Origin: Buchnera aphidicola (Uroleucon sonchi)
GTDB taxonomy: Bacteria; Pseudomonadota; Gammaproteobacteria; Enterobacterales; Enterobacteriaceae
Reading direction: 5' to 3'
NCBI RefSeq assembly: GCF_011035165.1
Contig: NZ_CP047588.1
Location: forward strand, 310,001 to 374,000
DNA length: 64,000 nt
Part shown: positions 51,756 through 60,697 of the stretch, one piece after another
How the letters are laid out: every line of letters begins with the position of its first letter
How positions within the stretch are numbered: the stretch's first letter is position 1
Translations under genes and position numbers: made by a program
The notes under the pieces: model-generated
Seen by the model: only the letters and a program-made list of their open reading frames with translations
Database searches by the model: none
Told to the model about the DNA's origin: nothing

Positions 51756-53390
51756 ATGAGTACTGTATTGAATACCGCTATTTCTGGTATGAATGCAATG
51801 AAAAAACTTATTGATCATACTATGAAAAAAATTAATAATCCTCATAAAAATAGTGAAGTTACACAAATTTTTATGGAAAATTCTATACAACGTGATAATC
51901 CTAACGCTATTTCATTGCAAGTTAAAGAAATATACGACGAATATAATGATTTTATTACAACAGAAAAACGTAAAACTAATTCTCAGATTCAAAATGAAGA
52001 AATGAAAATTGAACAATTACTAAAATTAGAAGATTTGCTATGTGACAAATCTGACTTATTTAATACATTAATTAGTGATTTATACAATGAAATAAAACAA
52101 GATATGATCTTGAACCATTCAAATGCAATTAGTCAAAATATTACAAGTAAATTGAATGATATCATTTTTTCAATTAAAGATTTTAATCATAAGTTACGTT
52201 TTTTAGAAACAGATCTCAAACAATCTGTAATTGATAATGTCAAAAAAGCTAATGCACTGATTGATGCAATTCATGATATTACTATGGACATACAATATTT
52301 TCCTATTTCACGAATGCATAATACAATCAATGGTTTAATTGACAAACGAGAAAATTTAGTTGATGAATTAAATACTTTAGTTGGAGTTAAAGTTGTAAAA
52401 CAACATAATAATTATGCAGTTTATTTAAATAATGGCATATCTTTAATAGATAATAATCATAAACAAAATTTAATGCCATTAACATCACTATCTGATGCTC
52501 AATATATTAGTATAGGATATGTTGAAAATGATTATAGTAGACCAATAAAAATAGAAAATATGATTTCAAGTGGTATTTTAGGGTCTCTTTTGCAATTTCG
52601 TAAAGAAGAATTAACAAATGCAAGAAATAAAATAGGACAATTGACAGTTGATTTTGCGAATCGTATAAATCAATATGCTGAATTAAGATATAGCCGTTTT
52701 GAAAATCACGAAAAAAAATTTTTTAATTTTAGCGACCCAGAAACAATACAAAGTTCAACTAATACTTCTTCTACTCAGACATTAGTACGTTGGGAAGATG
52801 GAAAACATGCACAAGCTACTGATTATATTATATATTTTAAAAATAATATTTGGACTGTGACAAGAATGTTGGATGGTAGTATAGCCAAACATAATATGTA
52901 TCAAAAAGATAATATTACATCTATAAATTTTGATGGTATTCAATTATTAATTAAAGGTGAACATGCTGATGGTGATATTTATATGATCAAACCATATTCT
53001 AAGACATTAGATACTTTACAATTATCAATAGATACAAACGATCCATTTACATTATCATCAGTAAAACACACTAATCAGCTTAATCCAAAAAATTCTGAAA
53101 TAACAAATCAATTTAATATAGATAATTTGATAGATCATCAAAAAAAATTAGACCAATCTTATCAAAAATTTTCTAAATCTATATCGTACAAGGATCATGT
53201 TTTAGAAGAAAAGCTTCCTTTTGAAAAAAGTATGATGAAAATACTTGAAAACAAACAAATGAATCTTGATAATGATTCTGATTTTCATTTTAATGAATTA
53301 AATTATGAGCAAGCATGTTATCTTGCAAATGTTAAAATTTTAGCAACGGCAGAAAAAATTTTTAATGAAATTATTGATTGTTATAGTTAA
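51756..53390 (+). CDS. flgK: FlgK, hook-filament junction protein (diverged)
   Basis: In motile bacteria FlgK joins hook and filament. I choose the ATG at 51756, behind AAGGAAG, for 544 residues (E. coli 547); an ATG at 51732 would precede that site. The start MSTVLNTAISGMNAMKKL and the end ACYLANVKILATAEKIFNEI are recognisable, as are LVDELNTLVGVKVVKQ (about 205) and SGILGSLLQFRKEELTNARN. However, the axial signature that should read roughly SNNISNxxTxGYTRQ is replaced by KKINNPHKNSEVTQ, which is unusual. flgL, which should follow, is absent. Confidence 0.9.
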   Translation: MSTVLNTAISGMNAMKKLIDHTMKKINNPHKNSEVTQIFMENSIQRDNPNAISLQVKEIYDEYNDFITTEKRKTNSQIQNEEMKIEQLLKLEDLLCDKSDLFNTLISDLYNEIKQDMILNHSNAISQNITSKLNDIIFSIKDFNHKLRFLETDLKQSVIDNVKKANALIDAIHDITMDIQYFPISRMHNTINGLIDKRENLVDELNTLVGVKVVKQHNNYAVYLNNGISLIDNNHKQNLMPLTSLSDAQYISIGYVENDYSRPIKIENMISSGILGSLLQFRKEELTNARNKIGQLTVDFANRINQYAELRYSRFENHEKKFFNFSDPETIQSSTNTSSTQTLVRWEDGKHAQATDYIIYFKNNIWTVTRMLDGSIAKHNMYQKDNITSINFDGIQLLIKGEHADGDIYMIKPYSKTLDTLQLSIDTNDPFTLSSVKHTNQLNPKNSEITNQFNIDNLIDHQKKLDQSYQKFSKSISYKDHVLEEKLPFEKSMMKILENKQMNLDNDSDFHFNELNYEQACYLANVKILATAEKIFNEIIDCYS

Positions 53391-53412
53391 TAAATTTTAT
53401 TAGTTATTATAA

Positions 53413-53447
53413 ACAATAAAAACTTACTACAAGTAAGTTTTTATTGT
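53413..53447. terminator. Bidirectional terminator flgK/rne
   Basis: A 15-bp perfect stem (arms 53413-53427 and 53433-53447) with loop TACAA. The stem itself ends in TTTTTATTG on the plus strand and TTTTTATTG on the minus strand, so it can end transcripts from both convergent genes. Confidence 0.8.
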
Positions 53448-53498
53448 ATGTATTAAAATATTAATATATTTTTTACAATATATTAATTTAATTGTATA

Positions 53499-56321
53499 TT
53501 AAATATTTTTTTTAGGCGTTGAAACAGGCGAATTAGAAAAATTTGTTGCTGCATGTACACCTGCAGAAAATTTTTTATTACATTTTAAACTTATCATAAC
53601 TGAATTAAACTTCAGTATATTGTGTATTGGATTTAAATCAAACATTTCAGATATTTTAGTAATCGGAGCGCTTGATTGAGTTTTATAATTACTATTTATA
53701 TTAGATTGATTGCAAAATAAGTTATTCTTGTTTAAGATAAATATTTTTTTTTCCTTATGATTGAGTAAAAATTTTGAACTTATCACTTTTGAATTAATAT
53801 TTTTATTTTTTTTATATTTTTTAAAAAGATTATTTTTGTTAATTCTTTTTTTAACATAAGACAAATGTTTATTATTAATATTTTGTTTCTGAGCTAATAA
53901 AAAAGAAAAATTTATTTTCTGATTATAAAGTATATTAATTGATGATTTGATTTCATCTAATAATAGCATAATTGGATATTTTACTAATACTGTCTTTGAT
54001 GGTGATTTAAAAATAAATTTTAAAGCAATTTTAAATAAAAAATATTGAATGTTAGAAAAATATAAAAAACTATGATTTATAAGTTTATTTCTTACAATAT
54101 TAGAAAAATTAAAATATTGAATTAATTGAGAATTATTATTTACATAATGATTATATTGATTTAATAAGATTATAGGATATATAATTTTTTTATGTATATT
54201 TTTTCTATTTAAATTATATATGTCAAATATATTCTCTTTTTTTTTAATATTATAAAAAATATTATTTTGATTACTAATATTGCATTGTTTATTTTTAAAA
54301 AATTGTATATTACGTTTTTCATAAAATAAATAAGTTTGTTTTAAATAATAATGTTCATTTTTTTTTAAAAACTTAAGCAGTTTATTGCTATAAATAATAT
54401 TTGTTATATTATTTTTACATATTTGTGATGTAATAAATTTTTTATTTTTTTGAAAATTATTTTTGTTAAAAATATGACGATTATTATGTTCTTTTAAAAA
54501 AATATTATTTTTACGAGAATTTTTGTTAAAGATACTACTTGTAATTAATATATTTTTCAGTGAAAATGAACTTTTTAACCAATCTATTACTTTAAATATA
54601 AAACTAACATTGGTTTGATATTTTTTTTTTAGAAAAATATTTTTATGTATTTGATTATAATTACTTTTTTTATGTTCTGTGATATCAATTTTATTTTTAC
54701 ATTTATTTACATTCTCAAACGTGATGAAATTAGTATAATTACATTTTTTCTTCATTTTTGTTGTAAAAATTTTTTTGTTTAACAATTTTGAAATTGTATT
54801 TTTTTTTATGTTAGCTATACTATAGCTCATAGAACTTTTACTTGTATTTTTTTTGATTCTTGACACAGAATAATGCGGAGTTTTCATTTTTTTACTAGGA
54901 ATAATAATAGTTTTTCCACCAGCTTGACGTTTTTCAATTGCATACACTGCTTCACGTTTTTCATTTAATAAATAACAAGCAATTTCTATAGGAACAATAG
55001 CTCGTACTTCATAAGTATTTTCTTTTAAAGCTTCTTCTTCAATTAAACGTAAAATTGATAAAGATAGTGATTCACTATCTCTAATAGTACCTGTTCCTGT
55101 GCATCTTGGACAAATATGATAACTAGATTCACCTAAAGATGAACTTAATCTTTGTCTAGACATTTCTAACAAACCAAATTGAGAAATTTGACCAATTTGA
55201 ATTCTTGCTCTATCTTCTCGAGCAATTTCACGTAATCTATTTTCAATAGCTCTTTGATGGCTAATAGGAGACATATCAATAAAATCGATAACTATTAAAC
55301 CCCCTAAATCTCGTAAACGTAATTGACGAGAAATTTCATCCACCGCTTCAAGATTTGTATTAAATGCTGTCGATTCTATATCTGTACCAATTTTAGAACG
55401 AGACGAGTTAATATCAATAGCTGTTAAAGCTTCAGTGCTATCAAGCATTATCGAACCGCCAGAAGGTAATCTGACTTTTCTTTGAAAAGCCGAATTTATT
55501 TGTGTTTCAATCTGAAAATAACTAAAAAGAGGAATATCTCCAGTATACAATTTAATTTTATTAGCAAAATCTGGCCTACCTAAAAAATTAATATGTTCTT
55601 GTGCTAATTTAAATATTTTAGGATTATCAATTAAAATTTCTCCAATATCTTTACGTAAATAATCTCGAAATGCACGAAAAATAATATTACTTTCTTGGTG
55701 AATTAAAAAAGGAGCTTTTACTGTATTTGCTATTTTTTGAATTTTTTTCCAATGTTCTAATCGAAGTGATAAATCCCATTGTAATGATTCTATTGATTTT
55801 CCAGATCCAGCAGTTCTGATAATTAAACTCATATTTTCAGGATATATTAATAAATTTAATGATTCTTTTAATAACAATCTATCATTACCTTCAATTCTTC
55901 TTGAAATACCACTTGATTTAGAGCTATTTGGCATAAGCACTAAATAACTTCCAGCTAAACTAATAAAAGTCGTTAAAGCAGCTCCTTTTTTTCCTCGTTC
56001 TTCTTTATTTATTTGTACAATAAGTTCTTGTCCTACTTGTACTATTTCTTGAATATTAACACGTAAATTAGAAATATATTGATCAGGAAAATACTCTTGA
56101 GAAATATCTTTTAATGGCAAAAATCCATTTTTTTTTTCACCATAATCTATAAAAACAGCTTCTAAACTAGGTTCTATGCGAGTAATTTTTCCTTTATATA
56201 TATTTGATTTTTTTGATTCAGATTTAGCACTTTCTATATCAAGATCATATAAACGTTGACCATCAACTAAAGCCACGCGCAACTCTTCCTGCTGAGTTGC
56301 ATTAATTAACATTCTTTTCAT
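53499..56321 (-). CDS. rne: RNase E
   Basis: Essential endoribonuclease of mRNA decay and rRNA/tRNA maturation. The ATG at 56321 gives MKRMLINATQQEELRV exactly as in E. coli; an upstream start at 56366 would add 15 unconserved residues. Total 940 residues (E. coli 1061). Catalytic half (1 to about 510): S1 domain (KGKITRIEPSLEAVFIDYG), the catalytic aspartates in ALTAIDINSS and IVIDFIDM, and the zinc link CPRCTGTG. The rest is very rich in K, N, I and F, but a helix FIFKVIDWLKSSFS (574-587) resembles the E. coli membrane-targeting helix, and SAGVHAATNFSNSP (919-932) resembles the E. coli PNPase-binding tail. Confidence 0.96.
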   Translation of the reverse strand: MKRMLINATQQEELRVALVDGQRLYDLDIESAKSESKKSNIYKGKITRIEPSLEAVFIDYGEKKNGFLPLKDISQEYFPDQYISNLRVNIQEIVQVGQELIVQINKEERGKKGAALTTFISLAGSYLVLMPNSSKSSGISRRIEGNDRLLLKESLNLLIYPENMSLIIRTAGSGKSIESLQWDLSLRLEHWKKIQKIANTVKAPFLIHQESNIIFRAFRDYLRKDIGEILIDNPKIFKLAQEHINFLGRPDFANKIKLYTGDIPLFSYFQIETQINSAFQRKVRLPSGGSIMLDSTEALTAIDINSSRSKIGTDIESTAFNTNLEAVDEISRQLRLRDLGGLIVIDFIDMSPISHQRAIENRLREIAREDRARIQIGQISQFGLLEMSRQRLSSSLGESSYHICPRCTGTGTIRDSESLSLSILRLIEEEALKENTYEVRAIVPIEIACYLLNEKREAVYAIEKRQAGGKTIIIPSKKMKTPHYSVSRIKKNTSKSSMSYSIANIKKNTISKLLNKKIFTTKMKKKCNYTNFITFENVNKCKNKIDITEHKKSNYNQIHKNIFLKKKYQTNVSFIFKVIDWLKSSFSLKNILITSSIFNKNSRKNNIFLKEHNNRHIFNKNNFQKNKKFITSQICKNNITNIIYSNKLLKFLKKNEHYYLKQTYLFYEKRNIQFFKNKQCNISNQNNIFYNIKKKENIFDIYNLNRKNIHKKIIYPIILLNQYNHYVNNNSQLIQYFNFSNIVRNKLINHSFLYFSNIQYFLFKIALKFIFKSPSKTVLVKYPIMLLLDEIKSSINILYNQKINFSFLLAQKQNINNKHLSYVKKRINKNNLFKKYKKNKNINSKVISSKFLLNHKEKKIFILNKNNLFCNQSNINSNYKTQSSAPITKISEMFDLNPIHNILKFNSVMISLKCNKKFSAGVHAATNFSNSPVSTPKKNI

Positions 56322-56594
56322 TATAACTTTTTCTCTCTTATTTTTATAAATAAGTAAACACATCAACAGGAAATATAAAATATTAGTAAATTATTTGTTG
56401 TACAAAAAATAATCAAAATATATATAATAACTTCTAAAGAAAATTTTCTTAAAACATTAATATATAGTTAATTATTATATATAAATATCAACATTTTAAA
56501 AAATATATATGTCAAAACATAATTAATATATTTATATATATAAATATATTATAATAAATAAAAATTATAAAATTACTTACAAATCGAATTTTTA

Positions 56595-57539
56595 ATGAAA
56601 TATGAAACTATACCTATATCTATTATATATATTAATAAAAATATGATAAATCAAAGAATAGATAATTTTTTATTTAATAAATTTAAAACCGTTCCTAAAA
56701 GTATGATTTATCGTATTATTAGAAAAGGAAAGATTCAAATTAATCAAAAAAAAATAAAACCAAATTATAAATTACAAATTAGAGATATCTTAAAAATTCC
56801 ATCAATAAAAATTATATGTCATTCAAACAAAAAAATTATTCCCTTGAATAAAGAAAAAATTTTGATGAATAGCATTTTATATGAAGATAGTGATTTATTA
56901 ATTATTAACAAACCTTCAGGAATAGCAGTTCATGGTGGAAGTGGATGTAGTTTTGGTGTTATAGAATATTTTAGAAAATTTCGCCCAAGAGATAAATATC
57001 TTGAACTTATACATCGTATTGATCGTGAAACATCAGGAATTTTAATGTTAGCAAAAACACGTCAATCTTTATTATCAATGCATCAACAATTAAGAGACAA
57101 AAAAATAAAAAAAGAATATATAGCATTAGTGCATGGTTTATGGCCTGATAATATAAAAAAAATTTCAGAACCTATTTTAAAAATAAAATTTAAAAATAAT
57201 CAAAAAAAAGTTTTAATTCATCAACATGGCAAACCCGCAATAACTAATGTCTATATTAAAAAACAATTTTCTAATTCAACATTATTATCTATTTTTCCTA
57301 AAACTGGAAGAACACATCAAATTCGTGCACATACTTTGCATGTAGGGCATCCAATATTTTTTGATAAACGTTATGGCAAAAGTGATTTAGATATGAACAT
57401 TAAAAATAGTATTAATATTTGTAGATTATTACTTCATGCTTATAAAATTCATTTTGTTCATCCAAAACATGGTCATAACATGTTTGTTACTGCTCCAATA
57501 GATATAAGTTTTAAAAATTATTTAAATAATATGATATAG
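56595..57539 (+). CDS. rluC: RluC, 23S rRNA pseudouridine synthase
   Basis: Makes pseudouridine at positions 955, 2504 and 2580 of 23S rRNA in E. coli. The 314 residues (E. coli 319) have an N-terminal S4 RNA-binding domain (about 18-80, with QRIDNFLFNKFKTVPKS) and the RluA-type catalytic domain with the aspartate in LIHRIDRETSGILMLAKT (about 138-155), then KTGRTHQIRAH. In E. coli rluC is likewise divergent from rne. Confidence 0.96.
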   Translation: MKYETIPISIIYINKNMINQRIDNFLFNKFKTVPKSMIYRIIRKGKIQINQKKIKPNYKLQIRDILKIPSIKIICHSNKKIIPLNKEKILMNSILYEDSDLLIINKPSGIAVHGGSGCSFGVIEYFRKFRPRDKYLELIHRIDRETSGILMLAKTRQSLLSMHQQLRDKKIKKEYIALVHGLWPDNIKKISEPILKIKFKNNQKKVLIHQHGKPAITNVYIKKQFSNSTLLSIFPKTGRTHQIRAHTLHVGHPIFFDKRYGKSDLDMNIKNSINICRLLLHAYKIHFVHPKHGHNMFVTAPIDISFKNYLNNMI

Positions 57540-57612
57540 TTTGTATAAACTAATATTTATAAAAAAATAATTATTAAATTAATATAAAATAATTACATGA
57601 GAATAATAAAAT

Positions 57613-57777
57613 ATGGCAGTACAAAAACATAAACCTACTCGTTCTAAAAGAGGAATGAGACGCTCTCATGACTCTTTATTAGAACCTACTTTATCTAAAG
57701 ATAAATTTTCTGATGAAGTACATGTTAGACATCATATTACTCCAAAAAGATATTATAAAGGAAAAAAGGTTATTTAA
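57613..57777 (+). CDS. rpmF: Ribosomal protein L32
   Basis: 54-residue large-subunit protein (E. coli 57). It begins [20 protein letters not shown], as in enterobacteria, and contains [16 protein letters not shown] near the end; the usual final two residues are missing. A GAGAATA stretch upstream may act as ribosome site. In E. coli rpmF is followed by plsX, fabH and fabD; plsX and fabH are absent here. Confidence 0.97.
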   Translation: MAVQKHKPTRSKRGMRRSHDSLLEPTLSKDKFSDEVHVRHHITPKRYYKGKKVI

Positions 57778-57790
57778 AAATATTTTTATT

Positions 57791-57819
57791 AAAATGGCAC
57801 TTTTATCTAGTGCCATTTT
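57791..57819 (+). terminator. Intrinsic terminator of rpmF
   Basis: Perfect ten-bp stem (AAAATGGCAC at 57791-57800 and GTGCCATTTT at 57810-57819) with a nine-base loop, 13 bases after the rpmF stop. The T run lies in the 3' arm. Confidence 0.7.
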
Positions 57820-57976
57820 ATAAAAATCAAAAAATAACATTGATTCAATATATTTTAAGTTAATACATAATAGTTCAAAAACTATGAATCTTTTAATATG
57901 AATATTTTCATAAATATTAATTTATATAAATTTAAATACAATTATATAATTATTTTGACTAAAAGGTAATTATATT

Positions 57977-58921
57977 ATGACTGAATTTGCAATGTTATTT
58001 CCAGGACAAGGTTCGCAATATGTTGGTATGTTATCTTCTTATTTTAATACTAAAACAAACAATATTTTTAAAGACACTTTCAATGAAGCATCAGATTATA
58101 TTCATTATGATTTATTAAAACTCATACAAAAAGGACCGAAATTAACTTTAAATCAAAGTCAATACACACAAGCGTCCATTTTAACTGCTTCATTAGCAAT
58201 ATATCGTTTTTGGAATTATCAAAAAGGTATACTACCATTATTTATGTCAGGACATAGTCTTGGTGAATATTCTGCATTAGTATGTTCTAATTCTATAAAA
58301 TTTTCAGATGCATTAAATATTGTTTTTATTAGAGGAAAACTTATGCAAAAAATTACTCAAAATAAATCTACTTTAATGCAAGCAATTATTGGTATAGATA
58401 AAAAAAAAATCGAACATATTTGTACAACAGTATCAAATAAAAAAATAGTATCTTTAGCAAGCATAAATTCTAATGATCAAATAGTGATTGTTGGGGATGA
58501 ATGTGCAGTCAATAAAGCTTCTATAAACTGTAAAAAAATAGGTGCTCAAAAAATATTTAAAATGAATCTTAATATACCTGCTCATTGTATATTAATGAAG
58601 CCAATATCTCAAAAATTAAAAAAAATATTAAAAATTACTAATATCATTTCACCAGAAATCCCAGTTATTAATAATGTAGATGTAAAAATAGAACATAGTA
58701 AAAAAAAAATTATTAATGCATTAATTAGACAAATTTATAATACTGTAAGATGGAAAGAAATTATAGATTTAATAAAATCAAAAAATATATTTACTATGCT
58801 AGAAATTGGTCCAAATCAAATTTTAACTAATTTAAATAAAAAAGATCAAAATATAAATTCATTTAATACTAATAATTTAACAAACTTTTTAATAGCATTT
58901 AATAAAATTAACTATAAATAA
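57977..58921 (+). CDS. fabD: FabD, malonyl-CoA:ACP transacylase
   Basis: Loads malonyl onto acyl carrier protein. The 314 residues (E. coli 309) contain FPGQGSQYVGML, the nucleophile serine in SGHSLGEYSALV (about 94), QAIIG, and the catalytic histidine in NIPAHCILMKPIS (about 203). The lysine content is high and two in-frame A10 runs occur (58400-58409, 58700-58709). Followed after one base by fabG and then acpP, as in the E. coli fab cluster. Confidence 0.96.
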   Translation: MTEFAMLFPGQGSQYVGMLSSYFNTKTNNIFKDTFNEASDYIHYDLLKLIQKGPKLTLNQSQYTQASILTASLAIYRFWNYQKGILPLFMSGHSLGEYSALVCSNSIKFSDALNIVFIRGKLMQKITQNKSTLMQAIIGIDKKKIEHICTTVSNKKIVSLASINSNDQIVIVGDECAVNKASINCKKIGAQKIFKMNLNIPAHCILMKPISQKLKKILKITNIISPEIPVINNVDVKIEHSKKKIINALIRQIYNTVRWKEIIDLIKSKNIFTMLEIGPNQILTNLNKKDQNINSFNTNNLTNFLIAFNKINYK

Positions 58922-58922
58922 C

Positions 58923-59657
58923 ATGAAAATAGATAAAAAAACCGCATTAATAATAGGTGCAAGCCGAGGCATAGGAAAAGTTATAGCTAAAAAACTAATT
59001 AAAAAAGGCATTACAGTCATTGGAACATCTACTACAAAAAATGGAGTAAAAATAATTAATGATTATTCGAAAAATAATGGATTTGGTTTAGTATTGGATT
59101 TGAAAAACACTCATTCAATTTCAGATAAAATAAAAGAAATTTATACACAGAAATACTCTATTGATATTCTAATTAATAACGCTGGAATCAAAAAAGATAA
59201 TTTATTAGTTAATATGACACATCAAGAATGGGAAGATGTTATAAAAATAAATTTATCATCAATATTTTATCTTGTTAAATCTGTCATTCGCCCAATGATT
59301 AAAAAAAAACAAGGTAGAATTATTACAATTGGATCAATAATAGCTAATATCGGAAATAGAGGGCAAGTCAATTATAGTGCTTCTAAATCAGGCTTAATAG
59401 GATTTCATAAATCATTAGCATTAGAAGTAGCATCTCAAGGTATTACAGTAAATATTATTTCTCCTGGTTTAATTAAAACAGATTTTATTAAAACGTTAAA
59501 CTCTATACAATATCAAAAATATTTATCGAGTATTCCTATGAATAGAATAGGATATAAAGACGAAATAGCTAATGCAGTTATGTTTTTAGCATCAAAAAAA
59601 GCATCATATATTACTGGACATACATTACATATTAATGGAGGTATGTATATGATATAA
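58923..59657 (+). CDS. fabG: FabG, 3-oxoacyl-ACP reductase
   Basis: NADPH-dependent reduction in fatty acid elongation. The 244 residues equal E. coli length. Short-chain dehydrogenase motifs: IGASRGIGKVIAKKL (about 11-25), NNAGIKKDN, the catalytic serine in TIGSIIANIGNRGQ (about 138) and YSASKSGLIGF with the Tyr and Lys (about 151-155), and the C-terminal ITGHTLHINGGMYM. Part of fabD-fabG-acpP. Confidence 0.97.
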   Translation: MKIDKKTALIIGASRGIGKVIAKKLIKKGITVIGTSTTKNGVKIINDYSKNNGFGLVLDLKNTHSISDKIKEIYTQKYSIDILINNAGIKKDNLLVNMTHQEWEDVIKINLSSIFYLVKSVIRPMIKKKQGRIITIGSIIANIGNRGQVNYSASKSGLIGFHKSLALEVASQGITVNIISPGLIKTDFIKTLNSIQYQKYLSSIPMNRIGYKDEIANAVMFLASKKASYITGHTLHINGGMYMI

Positions 59658-59715
59658 TCATATTCAATTTAGTTTATTAAATTAATATATTTTAATTAAA
59701 TAGAGAAACTCAAAC

Positions 59716-59964
59716 ATGCATAATATTGAAAAAAAAATTAAAAAAATCATTGTTGAAAAACTTGACATTAAAGAAGAAGACATTCTTCATAATGCTTCAT
59801 TTATTCACGATCTTGGAGCTGATTCTTTAGATACAGTAGAATTAATTATGGCATTAGAAGACGAATTTAATATTGAGATTTCAGATAAAGACGCAGAAAG
59901 AATTACAACTATACAAGAAGCTGTTAATTTTATTAAAAATAATTGTTCAAAAAATAATAATTGA
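59716..59964 (+). CDS. acpP: AcpP, acyl carrier protein
   Basis: Carries acyl chains on phosphopantetheine in fatty acid synthesis. The 82 residues (E. coli 78) hold the attachment serine in [20 protein letters not shown] (serine about 37) and the acidic helix around it. Four extra residues, mostly N and K, extend the C-terminus. It is 58 bases after fabG. Confidence 0.97.
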   Translation: MHNIEKKIKKIIVEKLDIKEEDILHNASFIHDLGADSLDTVELIMALEDEFNIEISDKDAERITTIQEAVNFIKNNCSKNNN

Positions 59965-60055
59965 TTTTTTGATAATAAATTTTAGTTTATATTATTTTAT
60001 TTGAAATGATATAAAAATAAAATAATTCATGCCATATTAATAAGTACTTAACAAT

Positions 60056-60697
60056 ATGATTAAAAATAAATTTATTGTAGTTGAAGGATTAGAAGGAGCA
60101 GGAAAAACTCACGCATGTATATATATTAAAAATATATTATATAAACGGTATAATATTAAAAATATATTATTAGTACGTCAACCGGGTAGTACATTCATTG
60201 CAGAAATAATAAGAAAATTAATTAAAAAAAAATTTTATTTTGAACATCTTACTAAAGAAACAGAATTATTATTAATGTATGCAGCTAGAATACAATTAAT
60301 TGAAACCAAAATTAAGCCTGCATTAAAAAAAGGAATATGGGTTATATCCGATCGTCATGACCTCTCATCTATAGCTTATCAGGGAGGGGGATTAGGTATT
60401 AATAAGATAATTATTAATCAATTAAAATTATTATTTTTACATGATTGTACTCCAGATTTAACTATATACTTAGACGTTTGTCCAAAAATTGGTTTAAAAA
60501 GAGTATTAAATCGAAATTCACTCGATGCAATTGAAAGTCGATCTTTAGAATTTTTTAAAAGAGTACGAAAAACTTATTTAAAAAACATTAAATTAGATCA
60601 AAAAAGCATTATAATTAATGCTAATTTAAATTTTAATATAGTAAATGATGATATTACAAAAAAAATATTAATTTGGTTAAAAAAACAACATATATGA
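60056..60697 (+). CDS. tmk: Tmk, thymidylate kinase
   Basis: Phosphorylates dTMP to dTDP. The 213 residues equal E. coli length, with the P-loop VEGLEGAGKTHAC (about 9-21), RQPGST, and the lid/DR motif ISDRHDLSSIAYQGGGLG (about 98-115). Arginine-rich lid near LNRNSLDAIESRS. Its stop overlaps the holB start (ATGA), so the two are translationally coupled. Confidence 0.96.
   Translation: MIKNKFIVVEGLEGAGKTHACIYIKNILYKRYNIKNILLVRQPGSTFIAEIIRKLIKKKFYFEHLTKETELLLMYAARIQLIETKIKPALKKGIWVISDRHDLSSIAYQGGGLGINKIIINQLKLLFLHDCTPDLTIYLDVCPKIGLKRVLNRNSLDAIESRSLEFFKRVRKTYLKNIKLDQKSIIINANLNFNIVNDDITKKILIWLKKQHI

Noticed and set aside
53577..54560. Foreign or repeat-derived insertion in rne because of its odd K/N-rich composition
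   Set aside because: The frame is continuous with the conserved catalytic half and ends in a motif like the E. coli C-terminus; drift by A+T bias explains the composition.
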